From Mycolicibacterium sphagni (GTDB lineage Bacteria; Actinomycetota; Actinomycetes; Mycobacteriales; Mycobacteriaceae): a DNA stretch of 64,000 bases. Of this stretch, positions 53,037-63,672 are shown in pieces; position 1 is the first letter of the stretch, and each line of letters starts with the position of its first letter. The notes under the pieces were generated by a model. It did no database searches. It was not told the DNA's origin and saw only the letters and a program-made list of their open reading frames with translations. The stretch lies in contig NZ_VBSB01000008.1 of assembly GCF_013337765.1 (NCBI RefSeq), positions 372,001 to 436,000 on the forward strand. The letters are read 5' to 3'. A program made the translations under genes and the position numbers.

Positions 53037-53864
53037 ATGTCCAGTCCCGTCACCGCCGCCCGCGCCGGGCTCATCGACGATGTCGTCGGCGTGGAGGTGA
53101 CGATCGATGGCATGCTGGTCATCGCCGACCGGCTGCAGCTCAGCGATTTCCCTGCGGTACTTGGCATTCGCCACAACATCCCGGATGACGACCTGCGCTA
53201 TCGGGTCGCCGATCAGGTCGCACGCGACCTCACCGCCCAGGGCGTGCTGGACATCTACGGCAACCCCCATCCGGCGGTCGCGGCCATGGTCGACACCCTC
53301 GGCAGGCCGGACCGCGCGCTTGAGGCGCGGTGGTGGCGGCACGACGCCGGCGAGCGGATGGTGCGATTCGCCCTGTGCCGCAAGGGTGATCGCCACGTGA
53401 TCGCGGTGCGCGATGACGCGCTGCTGGTGCTCCAACTGGTCGCACCACAGATCGGGTTGGCCGCCATGGTGAACACAGTGCTCGGATCGGCTGATCCGGC
53501 AGCCGTCGATCCGTTGACCGGGCTGGCCGCCGAGCTGGCCGAGTGCAGCACCGAAGCCCAGGTGGCCCGGCATGGTGTCGGGCCGTCGTCGGCGCGGATC
53601 TATGCCGAGATCATCAGCGCCCCCAGCAGCTGGGTGGAGATCACCGCCACGCAGCGGCACGCCGGAGGCACGTCGACGCACACCGATGTCGCCGCGGGGG
53701 TCGTCGATTCCCCCCGGGGCCGGCTGGTGTCACTGCCCCGGCGCGTCGGCGGCGAACTGTACGGCAGCTTCCTGCCCGGCAGCCCGGAGAACCTGCAACG
53801 CGCGCTGGACGGCCTGCTGGAGTTCCTGCCCGCAGGCGGCTGGCTCGATCCCTCGCACCCGTAG
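53037..53864 (+). CDS. espG1: ESX-1 chaperone EspG1
   Basis: A 275-residue EspG-family cytosolic chaperone that binds the PPE partner of PE/PPE pairs and keeps it soluble until secretion; PE35/PPE68 downstream is the expected client. The fold is visible as beta-rich N- and C-terminal halves (VEVTIDGMLVIAD, RMVRFALCRKGDRHVIAV) with helices between. It begins directly behind espF. Length is close to the M. tuberculosis protein. Confidence 0.92.
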   Translation: MSSPVTAARAGLIDDVVGVEVTIDGMLVIADRLQLSDFPAVLGIRHNIPDDDLRYRVADQVARDLTAQGVLDIYGNPHPAVAAMVDTLGRPDRALEARWWRHDAGERMVRFALCRKGDRHVIAVRDDALLVLQLVAPQIGLAAMVNTVLGSADPAAVDPLTGLAAELAECSTEAQVARHGVGPSSARIYAEIISAPSSWVEITATQRHAGGTSTHTDVAAGVVDSPRGRLVSLPRRVGGELYGSFLPGSPENLQRALDGLLEFLPAGGWLDPSHP

Positions 53865-53885
53865 ATCGCAGAAAGAAGGACACCC

Positions 53886-54434
53886 ATGAACCACGCCGAC
53901 AGCACCGACCGCGACGATTTCGCCGCTCTGGACTTCACGGTGGACGACGACCTCGCCGACGAGACGGGCGTCGATGCGTTGGACGAGTACACGCCGGCCG
54001 AGCCGGAGGTTGCCGGTGCCGAGCTGGAAGCCCAGGATGAGGACGACGACGACACGGCCGACGACGGCGACATCCTCGCCGCGTACACCCGCACGGTGAC
54101 CAACCCGGCCGGCACGGTGTCGGTGTCGGCGTTGATCGACGGCAGTGTCCGACAGATCGATCTGTCGCCGGCGGTGACGAAATTGAGTGAGTCGCAGCTG
54201 ATCGACGAGATCCTGGTGCTGGCCCACCTGGCTCAGCAGCAAGGGCTGGCCGGGCAGCACAGCTACCTGCGGGAGAACGAGTTCGTCACCGGCAGCATGG
54301 ACGCATTGGGTGTCGACGGCGACGACCTGCTGCGCGACCTCATGGAGAACGGTATGGGGCTGCCGACGCCGGAGCAGGCGGCTGCGGAGCAGGCCGAAGT
54401 CTTCGCCGCACGGTACGCGGGTGACAATGACTGA
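53886..54434 (+). CDS. espH: ESX-1 protein EspH
   Basis: A 182-residue EspH homologue. Residues 1-60 are strongly acidic and low-complexity (long Asp/Glu runs). The second half is a compact helical/strand domain (YTRTVTNPAGTVSVSALIDG, then LVLAHLAQQQGL). In other mycobacteria EspH is needed for secretion of EspE and EspF, acting as a chaperone. Its gene overlaps the eccA1 start by 8 nt, so it is translated in the same operon. Confidence 0.9.
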   Translation: MNHADSTDRDDFAALDFTVDDDLADETGVDALDEYTPAEPEVAGAELEAQDEDDDDTADDGDILAAYTRTVTNPAGTVSVSALIDGSVRQIDLSPAVTKLSESQLIDEILVLAHLAQQQGLAGQHSYLRENEFVTGSMDALGVDGDDLLRDLMENGMGLPTPEQAAAEQAEVFAARYAGDND

Positions 54435-56151
54435 TCGCCTGGCCGGCTTGTTCGAGAGCGCCGTGGGCATGTTGCCCATTTCCGAGGCGCGCTCACTGGA
54501 ATTATTCACCGAGATAACCGATTACGACGAGTCGGCCTGTGACGCCTGGGTCGGCCGGATCCGGTGCGGCGACAGCGACCGGGTGACGCTGTTCCGGGCG
54601 TGGTATTCACGCACCCGGCTCGGCCACCTGGCCGGGTCGGCCCAGATCTCGCTGAGCACCGTGGGCGCGCGGACGCGCATCGGCGGCCTCTACGGCGATA
54701 TCACCTACCCGATCATTTCCCCACTGGCGATCACCATGGGCTTCGCGGTCAGCGAGGCGGCGCTGGGGAACCACGCCGACGCGATGGATGCCCTCGACGA
54801 GGTGCCGGTCAGCAGCGCCGACGAACACCTGGTGGCCTGGACCAAGGCCGTCGTCTTCGGCGCCGCCCAGCGATGGACCGATGTGATCGAACAGGTCAAG
54901 GGCGCAAGCCGGTGGCCGGACACGTTCCTGGCCGGCGCCGCTGGCGTGGCGCACGGCGTCGCCGCCGCCAACCTTGGCCTGTTCACCGAGGCCGAGCGCC
55001 GTCTCACCGAAGCGAACACGTCGCCGGCCGGTGAGGCCTGCGCCCCGGCGATTGCCTGGTTCCTGGCGATGGCGCGGCGCAGCCAAGGCAGCGAGGAAGG
55101 CGCGCTGGCCCTTCTGGAATGGCTGCAGACCACCCATCCGGATCCGAAAGTGTCAGCGGCGCTGAAAGATCCGACCTACCGGCTGTCGACAACCAGCGCC
55201 GAGCAGATTGCCGCCCGCACCGACCCCTGGGATGCCGCCACCGTCGTCGCCGACACCTCGGGCCGCGACGCACTGCTCAAAGACGCCGAGGCCGAGCTGA
55301 CCCGGCAGATCGGGTTGAGCAGCGTCAAGGATCAGATCGAGCGTTACCGGGCGGCCACTCAGATGGCCAAGGTGCGTGCCGCCCGCGGGATGAAGGTCGC
55401 TCAGCCCAGTAAGCACATGATCTTCACCGGTCCGCCAGGCACCGGCAAGACGACCATCGCCCGAGTGGTCGCCAATATCCTTGCCGGCCTTGGCGTGATC
55501 GGCGAGCCGAAGCTCGTCGAAACTTCCCGTAAGGATTTCGTCGCCGAATTCGAGGGTCAGTCGGCGGTCAAGACCACCAAGACCATCGACCGGGCAATGG
55601 GCGGTGTGCTGTTCATCGACGAGGCCTATGCGCTGGTTCAGGAACGCGACGGGCGGGCCGATCCGTTCGGGACCGAAGCGCTCGACACCCTGCTGGCCCG
55701 GATGGAGAACGACCGCGACCGGCTGGTGGTGATCATTGCCGGCTACAGTGCCGACATCGACCGGCTGCTGGAGACGAATGAGGGCCTGCGGTCCCGGTTC
55801 TCCACCCGGATCGAATTCGACTCCTACTCCCCGGACGAACTCCTCGAGATCGCGAATGTCATTGCCACGGGGAATGACTCGGCGCTCAACGTCGACGCCG
55901 CCGAAAACCTGCTGCAAGCCGCCAAGCTACTGAGCCAGCAGAGCGTGCGCGGCAGGCCTGCCATCGACATCGCAGGCAACGGTCGCTATGCACGCCAACT
56001 CGTCGAGGCGGCCGAACAGTATCGTGACATCCGGCTGACCAGGGCCACCGATTTCGAGGAGCTCGACGCGGCGCGGCTGCGGGAGATCAACGGGGACGAC
56101 ATGGCCGACGCCATCACCGCGGTGCACGCCCGCCTCAATCTGGGCCAATAG
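54427..56151 (+). CDS. eccA1: ESX-1 AAA+ ATPase EccA1
   Basis: A 574-residue cytosolic ATPase. The N-terminal half (1-280) is a TPR-like helical repeat domain, and the C-terminal half is a CbxX-type AAA+ module with Walker A GPPGTGKTT near 336-344 and Walker B VLFIDEAYA near 394-402. It is thought to release substrates from EspG and deliver them to the translocon. Length matches the M. tuberculosis protein. Confidence 0.94.
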   Translation: MTDRLAGLFESAVGMLPISEARSLELFTEITDYDESACDAWVGRIRCGDSDRVTLFRAWYSRTRLGHLAGSAQISLSTVGARTRIGGLYGDITYPIISPLAITMGFAVSEAALGNHADAMDALDEVPVSSADEHLVAWTKAVVFGAAQRWTDVIEQVKGASRWPDTFLAGAAGVAHGVAAANLGLFTEAERRLTEANTSPAGEACAPAIAWFLAMARRSQGSEEGALALLEWLQTTHPDPKVSAALKDPTYRLSTTSAEQIAARTDPWDAATVVADTSGRDALLKDAEAELTRQIGLSSVKDQIERYRAATQMAKVRAARGMKVAQPSKHMIFTGPPGTGKTTIARVVANILAGLGVIGEPKLVETSRKDFVAEFEGQSAVKTTKTIDRAMGGVLFIDEAYALVQERDGRADPFGTEALDTLLARMENDRDRLVVIIAGYSADIDRLLETNEGLRSRFSTRIEFDSYSPDELLEIANVIATGNDSALNVDAAENLLQAAKLLSQQSVRGRPAIDIAGNGRYARQLVEAAEQYRDIRLTRATDFEELDAARLREINGDDMADAITAVHARLNLGQ

Positions 56152-56154
56152 TCG

Positions 56155-57585
56155 ATGGGTTTCCGTCTCACCACGAAGGTACAAGTCAGCGGCTGGCGGT
56201 TCCTGCTACGCCGGCTCGAACATGCCATCGTGCGACGGGACACCCGGATGTTCGACGATCCACTGCAGTTCTACGGCCGGTCGGCGGCGGCAGGTGTCGT
56301 GATCGCGCTGTTGATCGCGGTCGGCGCCGGAGCATTGGCGCTCTTCAAACCCCAGGGCAAGCTCGGGGGCGGTGACCTGTTCGCCGACGGCACCACCTAC
56401 CAGGTGTATCTGCAACTGTCGGGCAAGCTGCACCCAGTCTTCAATCTGACCTCCGCACGGCTGGTGCTGGGCAGCCCCGCGGATCCTTCGGTCGTGAAAT
56501 CCGCTGAGCTGGAGAAGCTTCCGAGGGGCCAGTGGATCGGGATTCCCGGCGCCCCGTATTCCACCCCGGTGTCGGGCAGTTCGTCGAGCTGGGCGCTGTG
56601 CGACACCGTCGTCAACCCCAGCCGGACCGCGCCGACGGTGAAACTCGCGATCATTTCGATGCCGCTGTTCCTGGATTCCGCTGTGGACCCGCTGGAAGCC
56701 AACGAAGCGTTGCTCGCGTTCTATCAGGACCAGGAATTCCTGATCACCCCGCAGGGCCGCCACGCCATCGACCGAAGCAACCGGGCATTGGCCGCCGCTG
56801 TCGGGATGCCCGCCGATACCACACCGATTCCGGTCACCGAAGGCGTCTTCAACGCTCTGCCCGATGCCGGGGCCTGGCAACTGCCGCCGATACCGGGATT
56901 CGGGCAGCCGAACACCCTTGGGTTGCCCGACGAGCTCGTCATCGGCTCGGTGTTCACCGTCAACACCCCGTCCGGCCCGGAATATCACCTGGTGTTACCG
57001 AACGGGACCGCCAAGGTTAACAGCCCCACCGCGGCCGCGCTACGCGCCACCGAATCCTTCGGCCTGGTCGATCCTCCCGCGGTGGTGCCGAGCATCGCAG
57101 TGAATCTTCCTGATGCGGTGTACAAGTCGCCGCTGCCCGATACCACGATGAAGATCGTGTCCCGGACCGTTGATCCCGTGCTGTGCTGGACGTGGGAGCG
57201 CGGCACCGGTGACAAACCCGCGCGGACCCGGGTGATCACCGGCCCGCGACTGCCGATATCACCGTCTGCCGACGATGCGGGCATCAACCAAATCCAGGGG
57301 ACGTCAACGGTCTACACCGACGGCGGCAAGTATGTTGCGCTGCAGTCTCCCGATCCCCGGGTCGGTGAAGCGCTGTACTACATCGACCAACAGGGTGTGC
57401 GATACGGACTTCCTGACCAGAAGACCGCGGGCGCACTGGGCCTTTCGTCACCCACGACCGCACCCTGGGAGGTGGTGCGGCTGTTGGTCGACGGCCCGGT
57501 GCTCTCGCAGGAGGCGGCGCTGTTGGAGCACGACACCGTGTCCACCGAGCCGACGCCCCGCAAAGTCGCCGGTGGCCCCAGCTGA
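56155..57585 (+). CDS. eccB1: ESX-1 membrane component EccB1
   Basis: A 476-residue core complex subunit. A short cytoplasmic end (1-41) and one membrane helix (about 43-64) are followed by a large periplasmic part made of repeated R-domains. Two cysteines (WALCDTV and VLCWTWE) are placed as in other EccB proteins. It starts at ATG 56155, 3 nt behind eccA1, and overlaps eccCa1 by one base. It forms the periplasmic side of the secretion complex. Confidence 0.94.
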   Translation: MGFRLTTKVQVSGWRFLLRRLEHAIVRRDTRMFDDPLQFYGRSAAAGVVIALLIAVGAGALALFKPQGKLGGGDLFADGTTYQVYLQLSGKLHPVFNLTSARLVLGSPADPSVVKSAELEKLPRGQWIGIPGAPYSTPVSGSSSSWALCDTVVNPSRTAPTVKLAIISMPLFLDSAVDPLEANEALLAFYQDQEFLITPQGRHAIDRSNRALAAAVGMPADTTPIPVTEGVFNALPDAGAWQLPPIPGFGQPNTLGLPDELVIGSVFTVNTPSGPEYHLVLPNGTAKVNSPTAAALRATESFGLVDPPAVVPSIAVNLPDAVYKSPLPDTTMKIVSRTVDPVLCWTWERGTGDKPARTRVITGPRLPISPSADDAGINQIQGTSTVYTDGGKYVALQSPDPRVGEALYYIDQQGVRYGLPDQKTAGALGLSSPTTAPWEVVRLLVDGPVLSQEAALLEHDTVSTEPTPRKVAGGPS

Positions 57586-59831
57586 TGACCACCAAGAAGT
57601 TCAACCCGGCGGTCACCCGCGGACCGCGGCTGAATCCCGGTGAAATCACTATCAATCCGCCCGAGGATCTCGGTGTCGACGTGCCGGCATCGGGTGTGCA
57701 GAAGGTCCTTCCCTATGTGATGGCGGCCTGCATGCTCGGAATGGTCGGCATCATGTTCGCCACCGGTACACGTGCGCTGTCGCCGTACATGCTGATGATG
57801 CCGCTGATGATGATCATGATGATGATGGGCGTCCTGGCCGGTGGTGGTTCCAGCGGCAAGAAGGTTCCCGAGATCAACGCCGACCGCAAGGAGTACCTGC
57901 GATACCTGGCCGGTCTCCGGTCGCGGGTGACCGCCTCGGCGGGTGCACAGGTGTCGTTCTTCGGCTATCACGCGCCCAATCCCGACGATCTGTTGTCGAT
58001 CGTCGGCACCCCGCGGCAGTGGTCGCGGGCGGCAACGGCGGACTTCTTCGCGGCCACCCGGATCGGCATCGGCGACCAGCCGGCGGTCGACCGGCTGCTG
58101 AAACCGTCCGTCGGTGGCGAGCTCGCCGGTCCTGCCGCGGCGCCTCAGCCCTACCTGGAGCCGGTGGCCAACATGTGGGCGGTCAAGTTCCTGCGCACTC
58201 ACGGCCTCATCCACGACTGCCCGAAACTGCTGCAACTGCGCACATTTCCGACGATCGCGGTCGGCGGCGACCCCGCAGGCGCCGCCGCCCTGCTGACGGC
58301 CATGGTGTGCCACCTCGCGGTGTTCCATCCACCGGATCTAATGCAGATCCGCGTGGTGACCTCCGACGCCGAGGATCCGCAATGGTCCTGGCTGAAATGG
58401 CTTCCCCACGTTCAGCATCCATCCGAGACCGATGCGGCCGGTCCCACCCGGATGATCTACCCCGGCCCCGACGGGCTGGCCGATCTGGCGGCCCGCGGTC
58501 CACACACACCGGATTCCACGCCCGGCGGCCCCTATGTCGTGGTGGTCGATTTGACCGGCGGCAAAGCAGGATTCCCGCCAGACGGCCGCGCCGGCGTCAC
58601 GGTGCTGACGCTCGGTAATCACCGAGGGTCGGCCTACCGACTCCGCGTCGAGGAGGATGGCACCGCCGACGACCGGCTACCGGGCCAGACCTTCCGGCAG
58701 GTGAGTTCGGTCAGCGACCGGATGACGGCCCAGCAGGCCACCCGGATCGCCAGGAAATTGGCCGGTTGGTCCATCACCGGCACGATCATCACGAAGACGG
58801 CACGCGCGCAGAAGAAGGTCGCCACCGAGTGGCATCAGCTCGTCGGTGCGGCCAGCGTCGAAGAGGTCACCCCCGCCCGGTGGCGGATGTTCATGGACAA
58901 GGATCGTGATCGGCTGCGCATAGCGTTCGGCCATGAACTCAAGACCGGCGAGGTGATGTACCTCGACATCAAGGAAGGCGCGGAGTTCGGCGGCGGCCCG
59001 CACGGCATGCTCATCGGTACCACCGGGTCGGGAAAGTCCGAATTCCTCCGTACCATGCTGCTGTCCCTGGTGGCCACCCATCATCCGGACCAGGTGAACC
59101 TGCTGCTCACCGACTTCAAGGGCGGCTCGACGTTCCTCGGCATGGAGAATCTGCCGCACACCGCTGCCGTCGTCACGAACATGGCCGAGGAGGCCGAACT
59201 GGTCAACCGGATGGGCGAGGTGCTCACCGGCGAACTCGACCGCAGGCAGACGATCCTGCGCCAGGCAGGCATGCAGGTCGGCGCGGCCGGCGCCCTCTCC
59301 GGTGTCGCCGAGTACGAGAAGTATCGCGAGCGAGGTGCCGACCTGGCCCCGCTACCAACGCTTTTCGTCGTTGTCGACGAGTTCGCCGAATTGCTGCAGA
59401 GCCACCCCGATTTCATCGCGCTGTTCGACCGGATCTGCCGGGTCGGCCGCTCGCTGCGCGTGCATCTGTTGCTGGCCACGCAGTCACTGCAGACCGGCGG
59501 TGCGCGGATCGACAAGCTGGAGCCCAACCTGACTTACCGAATCGCCCTGCGCACCACCAGCTCCCACGAGTCGAAGATGGTGATCGGCACACCGGAAGCC
59601 CAATACATCACCAACAAAGAAAGCGGCGTGGGCTTTCTGCGGGTCGGGATGGAGGACCCGGTCAAGTTCAGCACCCTCTACACCGGCGGCACGTACGTTC
59701 CGCCGGTGCGGGCCGACGCCGAGGGCGATGACGAGACGGTCGGCGCGCCCAATGGTGCGCGGGCGGCAGCCAAAGTGCGGATTCACCGGTTCACATCGTC
59801 CTCGATACCCGACCCGGTGACGACGCCATGA
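57585..59831 (+). CDS. eccCa1: ESX-1 FtsK/SpoIIIE ATPase EccCa1
   Basis: A 748-residue membrane ATPase. Two membrane helices (about 41-60 and a Met-rich one at 67-87) anchor it; a domain of unknown function follows, then the first FtsK-like ATPase domain with Walker A GTTGSGKS near 478-485 and Walker B LFVVVDEF near 594. Together with EccCb1 it forms the split EccC motor that drives export. Gene overlaps: TGATG with eccB1 and ATGA with eccCb1. Confidence 0.95.
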   Translation: MTTKKFNPAVTRGPRLNPGEITINPPEDLGVDVPASGVQKVLPYVMAACMLGMVGIMFATGTRALSPYMLMMPLMMIMMMMGVLAGGGSSGKKVPEINADRKEYLRYLAGLRSRVTASAGAQVSFFGYHAPNPDDLLSIVGTPRQWSRAATADFFAATRIGIGDQPAVDRLLKPSVGGELAGPAAAPQPYLEPVANMWAVKFLRTHGLIHDCPKLLQLRTFPTIAVGGDPAGAAALLTAMVCHLAVFHPPDLMQIRVVTSDAEDPQWSWLKWLPHVQHPSETDAAGPTRMIYPGPDGLADLAARGPHTPDSTPGGPYVVVVDLTGGKAGFPPDGRAGVTVLTLGNHRGSAYRLRVEEDGTADDRLPGQTFRQVSSVSDRMTAQQATRIARKLAGWSITGTIITKTARAQKKVATEWHQLVGAASVEEVTPARWRMFMDKDRDRLRIAFGHELKTGEVMYLDIKEGAEFGGGPHGMLIGTTGSGKSEFLRTMLLSLVATHHPDQVNLLLTDFKGGSTFLGMENLPHTAAVVTNMAEEAELVNRMGEVLTGELDRRQTILRQAGMQVGAAGALSGVAEYEKYRERGADLAPLPTLFVVVDEFAELLQSHPDFIALFDRICRVGRSLRVHLLLATQSLQTGGARIDKLEPNLTYRIALRTTSSHESKMVIGTPEAQYITNKESGVGFLRVGMEDPVKFSTLYTGGTYVPPVRADAEGDDETVGAPNGARAAAKVRIHRFTSSSIPDPVTTP

Positions 59832-61582
59832 CCTCACAGCAGGAGACCCGAGCGTTGCGTGAGGTGGTGTTGAACCAGCTCAGCACGGCCGAGTCGCACG
59901 CCTACAAGATGTGGCTGCCACCGCTGACCGACCCCACGCCACTCGACGAACTCATCGCCCGCGACAGCCCGCAGCGATTGCGATTTGCGCTGGGAATCAT
60001 GGACGAACCGCGGCGGCACCGGCAGGAGGTGTGGGGCGTCGACCTCGCCGGTGCGGGCGGCAACATCGGCATCGGTGGCGCGCCGCAGACCGGGAAGTCG
60101 ACGCTGCTCCAGACCATGATGGTCTCGGCCGCGGCCAGCCACTCACCGCGCGACGTCCAGTTCTACTGCATCGATCTCGGCGGCGGCGGGCTGATGTATC
60201 TGGACCACCTGCCCCATGTCGGCGGGATCGCGTCCCGCTCGGAGCCCGACAAGGTGATGCGTGTCGTGGCGGAGGTGCAAGCCGTTCTGCGGCAGCGCGA
60301 GGCTGACTTCAAACAACACCGAGTCGGGTCGATGGCGGCCTACCGGGACATGCGTGCCGATCCGAGCCAGCCTGCGGCGGCCGATCCGTTCGGCGACGTG
60401 TTCCTGGTCATCGACGGCTGGCCGGCCTTCGTCGGCGAATTCCCCGAGCTGGAGCCGACGGTGCAGGACCTCGCCGGGCAGGGGCTGTCCTTCGGCATCC
60501 ACACGGTCATCACCACCCCGCGCTGGACCGAACTGAAGTCACGGGTGCGCGACTACCTCGGCACGAAGATCGAATTCCGGCTCGGCGATGTCAACGACAC
60601 CCAAATCGACCGCATCACCCGCGATATCCCGGCCAACCGGCCGGGCCGAGCCATCTCGATGGAGAAGCACCACCTGATGATGGGGGTGCCGAGGTTCGAT
60701 GGTGTGCGCGGCGTCGAGAATCTGGTTGAGGCACTCACAGCGGCCGTGAATCAGATCGCCACGGAGACACCGGATCGAGCGCCACGGGTCCGGATCCTGC
60801 CGGAGCGCATCCATCTCAACGAACTCGATCCCAACCCGCCCGGTCCGGATGCCGACTACCGCACCCGCTGGACGATTCCGCTCGGGGTGCGCGAGACCGA
60901 CCTGTCGGTCGCATACACCCGGATGGACGTCACGCCGCACCTGCTGATCTTCGGCGCGGCCAAATCAGGCAAGACCCGCATCGCGCACGCGGTTGCGCGG
61001 GCCATCTGTGCGCGGAACAGTCCCCGACAGGTGCGGTTCATGGTCGCTGACTACCGCTCGGGGCTGCTGGACGCCGTGCCGGACAGCCATCTGCTCGATG
61101 CGGGTGCGATCAACCGCAACAGCACCGCACTCGATGAGTCCATCAAGGCTCTGGCGGTGAACCTGCAGAAACGGCTGCCTCCCTCTGATCTCACCTCGGC
61201 CCAGCTACGGTCACGGTCCTGGTGGACGGGGTTCGACGTCGTGCTACTCGTCGACGACTGGCACATGATCACCGCGGCGGCCGGCGGCTTCCCGCCGATG
61301 GCGCCGCTGGCCCCCTTGCTTCCGGCGGCGTCCGATATCGGGCTGCACATCATCGTCACCTGCCAGATGAGCCAGGCCTACAAGGCGACGATGGACAAGT
61401 TCGTCGGCGCGGCGTTCGGTGCCGGCACACCCACGTTGTTCTTGTCCGGGGACAAACAGGACTTCCCGTCCAGCGAATTCAAGGTCAAGCGTCGCCCGCC
61501 GGGCCAGGCGTTCCTCGTCTCACCGGAAGGCAAAGAGGTCATCCAGGCCGCATACATCGACCCGCCCGACGGTTCGGGCTAG
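59828..61582 (+). CDS. eccCb1: ESX-1 FtsK/SpoIIIE ATPase EccCb1
   Basis: A 584-residue soluble part of the split EccC motor with two further ATPase domains: Walker [10 protein letters not shown] near 83-91 and GAAKSGKTR near 376-384. Its C-terminal domain binds the tail of EsxB, which triggers assembly in known systems. The last residues before the stop (YIDPPDGSG) are standard. A 115-bp gap with an inverted repeat follows before PE35. Confidence 0.95.
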   Translation: MTSQQETRALREVVLNQLSTAESHAYKMWLPPLTDPTPLDELIARDSPQRLRFALGIMDEPRRHRQEVWGVDLAGAGGNIGIGGAPQTGKSTLLQTMMVSAAASHSPRDVQFYCIDLGGGGLMYLDHLPHVGGIASRSEPDKVMRVVAEVQAVLRQREADFKQHRVGSMAAYRDMRADPSQPAAADPFGDVFLVIDGWPAFVGEFPELEPTVQDLAGQGLSFGIHTVITTPRWTELKSRVRDYLGTKIEFRLGDVNDTQIDRITRDIPANRPGRAISMEKHHLMMGVPRFDGVRGVENLVEALTAAVNQIATETPDRAPRVRILPERIHLNELDPNPPGPDADYRTRWTIPLGVRETDLSVAYTRMDVTPHLLIFGAAKSGKTRIAHAVARAICARNSPRQVRFMVADYRSGLLDAVPDSHLLDAGAINRNSTALDESIKALAVNLQKRLPPSDLTSAQLRSRSWWTGFDVVLLVDDWHMITAAAGGFPPMAPLAPLLPAASDIGLHIIVTCQMSQAYKATMDKFVGAAFGAGTPTLFLSGDKQDFPSSEFKVKRRPPGQAFLVSPEGKEVIQAAYIDPPDGSG

Positions 61583-61642
61583 TCTATTGACGAACGAAAC
61601 CATATGTGCCACAACACCATACGCTGTTAGCAAATCGTTCAC

Positions 61643-61665
61643 TTGCGCATCACCTTGATACGCAA
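61643..61665. promoter_or_regulatory. Inverted repeat in the PE35 upstream region
   Basis: TTGCGCATCA-CCT-TGATACGCAA pairs 9 of 10 positions across a 3-nt centre. It lies 33-55 nt before the PE35 ATG, inside the 61583-61697 gap that must hold the promoter for PE35-PPE68-esxB-esxA. It could be an operator or an RNA hairpin in the leader. Confidence 0.5.
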
Positions 61666-61697
61666 TAGGTCTCAACCATTTACAGGAGGGTGCAGAG

Positions 61698-61997
61698 ATG
61701 CAACCCATGTCTCACGACGCGGCGGCAACCGCCGCCAGTGGAGCTGAGCTCGCCGCCAACGGCGCCCAGGGCATCGCGACCGGGGCGGCCGCAGCCGCGT
61801 CGCTCACCGGATTGCCACCGGCGGGGGCCGAAGAGGTGTCCGCACAGGCGGCGGCGGCCTTCTCCGCCGAGGGGGCAGAAACCCTTGCTCAGCTCACGGC
61901 TGCACAGGAGGAACTCACGCGCGCCGGGGCGGCGTTCACGAAGGTTGCGGGTATGTACTCGGCGATCGACGGAGGTGCCTCAAACACCCTCGACTAG
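61698..61997 (+). CDS. PE35: PE family protein PE35
   Basis: A 99-residue PE protein forming the two-helix half of the PE35/PPE68 pair. It is Ala-rich throughout and has the C-terminal YSAIDGG, which fits the YxxxD/E export signal. A very strong AGGAGGGT ribosome site lies 8 nt before ATG 61698; ATG 61707 is a weaker option. The classical Pro-Glu start is not conserved here, as in other fast-growing species' PE35. It is first of four co-directed secreted-protein genes. Confidence 0.92.
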   Translation: MQPMSHDAAATAASGAELAANGAQGIATGAAAAASLTGLPPAGAEEVSAQAAAAFSAEGAETLAQLTAAQEELTRAGAAFTKVAGMYSAIDGGASNTLD

Positions 61998-62058
61998 ATC
62001 GGCACCCGATGCCGACCAGCACTCGACCTTGACCTCGCGACAAGAGGAACTCCTAACC

Positions 62059-63243
62059 ATGCTCTGGCATGCAATGCCACCAGAACTGAACACCGCGCGG
62101 CTGATGGCCGGCGCGGGCCCGGCGCCGATGTTGCAGGCCGCCGCGGGTTGGGAGGCACTGGCCGCGGCTCTGGAGGTACAGGCCGACGAGCTCGCCGCGA
62201 TCCTGGCCTCGCTGGGGGCGGCATGGACGGGCGCCAGCAGCGAGCGGGCCATCGCCGCGGCGGTGCCGATGATCGCCTGGATGAAAATCGTTGCCGTACA
62301 GGCACAGAAGCGTGGGATGCAGGCGGCGGCGCAGGCCGCGGCCTACACGACCGCGCTGGCGATCACGCCGTCGCTGCCGGAGATCGCCGCCAATCACATC
62401 ACCCGCGCGGTCTTGGTCGCCACCAATATCTTCGGCATCAACATGGTGCCGATCGGTCTCAAGGAGACCGATTACTTCGTCAGGATGTGGAATCAAGCAG
62501 CCGGCGCGATGGACGCCTATCAGGCTGAGACCGCCGCCAACACGGTCTTCGAACCGCTGCCACCCATGAAGCCGATCGTGCTCCCGGACGCCGGCCAGGC
62601 CGCCGAAGCGGGAACGATCAGCCTGCTGACGCAGATGGCAGCCACAGCCGCTGATCCACATGCGTTGGCCGCGTTGGCATCACAAGTCATGGCCAGCGCT
62701 GACGCCGAGAAGGCCATGGCCTACGCCCAACAGGCGATGCCGTTCCTCACCCAGATCGGCCAACTCGGTGGCCAATTACAACAGCTGACGTCATTGGTGC
62801 AGTCCGCGACCGGTATGGGAGGCGGCGTTGGCGGCGGCGAACGGGCCGCCAATGAGGCCATCCCACAGATGGGTTTGATAGGTGCCGCTCCGTTGTCCAC
62901 CCATCCCCTGGCCGGCGGGTCAGGGCCGAGCGTTGGCGCCGGACTGATGCGCGCCGATGCGTTGCCCGGCTTGGCGGCCTCGGCGTCGCGCACCCCGCTG
63001 CTGGGTCAGTTGCTCGACGCCGCAACCGGTTCGGTGGCGCCTGCGTCCGCGGTTGCCGGCGCCGTCAGTGGTGCGGGTTCCTCGACCGCGGGCGGCGCCG
63101 CGCCACTGGGAGGGATGGCCGGCCACGGCGGCGCCCAGGCCGGCGTGGTCCGGGCGCTGGCGGCACCCGCCATGTTCGCAGCGCAATCGGACGACTCCGA
63201 GCAGAACGGCCGGGAGAGCTACGACGACGAGGACGACTGGTGA
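62059..63243 (+). CDS. PPE68: PPE family protein PPE68
   Basis: A 394-residue PPE protein. The PPE motif MPPELNTARLM begins at residue 6 and the WxG turn AWTGASSERA lies near residue 54, within the ~180-residue PPE domain. The C-terminal half is Gly/Ala-rich and ends in a sharply acidic tail (residues about 378-394, DDSEQ then YDDEDDW). It pairs with PE35, binds EspG1 and is exported by ESX-1. Confidence 0.93.
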   Translation: MLWHAMPPELNTARLMAGAGPAPMLQAAAGWEALAAALEVQADELAAILASLGAAWTGASSERAIAAAVPMIAWMKIVAVQAQKRGMQAAAQAAAYTTALAITPSLPEIAANHITRAVLVATNIFGINMVPIGLKETDYFVRMWNQAAGAMDAYQAETAANTVFEPLPPMKPIVLPDAGQAAEAGTISLLTQMAATAADPHALAALASQVMASADAEKAMAYAQQAMPFLTQIGQLGGQLQQLTSLVQSATGMGGGVGGGERAANEAIPQMGLIGAAPLSTHPLAGGSGPSVGAGLMRADALPGLAASASRTPLLGQLLDAATGSVAPASAVAGAVSGAGSSTAGGAAPLGGMAGHGGAQAGVVRALAAPAMFAAQSDDSEQNGRESYDDEDDW

Positions 63244-63337
63244 CCGCGTCCGCAACCGACTTCCCGGCCAGAAGGGCCGGAAGACTCACCACAGGTGTGG
63301 CGAGGAAGGCAACACAGGAAGAGAGAAAGAGTCGACC

Positions 63338-63640
63338 ATGGCAGAAATGAGGACCGACTCCGCGGCTCTCGGCGCGGAGGCCGCTAATTTCGACCGGATC
63401 TCCAATGAACTCCAGCAGGTCATCCGTGGCGTGGAGTCCACCGGCGGCGAGCTTGCCGCCCAATGGCGTGGCCAGGCCGGGCAGGCTGCCCAAGCTGCGC
63501 TGCTGCGCTTCCACGAGGCAGGGCAGGCGCAGATCAAGGCGCTCAGCGATATCTCGACCAGCATCTCGCAGGCCGGCATCCAGTACTCGAGCGCCGATGA
63601 CGAGCAGGCCGGCTCGCTGTCGTCGCAGATGAACTTCTGA
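63338..63640 (+). CDS. esxB: ESX-1 secreted protein EsxB (CFP-10)
   Basis: A 100-residue WxG100 protein. The turn motif is QWRG near residue 43, and the type VII signal YSSADDE lies near residue 83. The last seven residues, LSSQMNF, are the EccCb1-binding tail, differing from the M. tuberculosis LSSQMGF by one residue. It pairs with EsxA encoded 33 nt downstream. GGAAGAGAGAAAGAG precedes the ATG. Confidence 0.96.
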   Translation: MAEMRTDSAALGAEAANFDRISNELQQVIRGVESTGGELAAQWRGQAGQAAQAALLRFHEAGQAQIKALSDISTSISQAGIQYSSADDEQAGSLSSQMNF

Positions 63641-63672
63641 ATCAAGAACTCAACAGGAAACGGAGCGAAGCT

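Noticed and set aside
51333..53681. Long minus-strand open frame across the espE-espG1 region (about 780 codons)
   Set aside because: It is antisense to three well-supported ESX-1 genes, has no family features and reflects high-GC codon bias.
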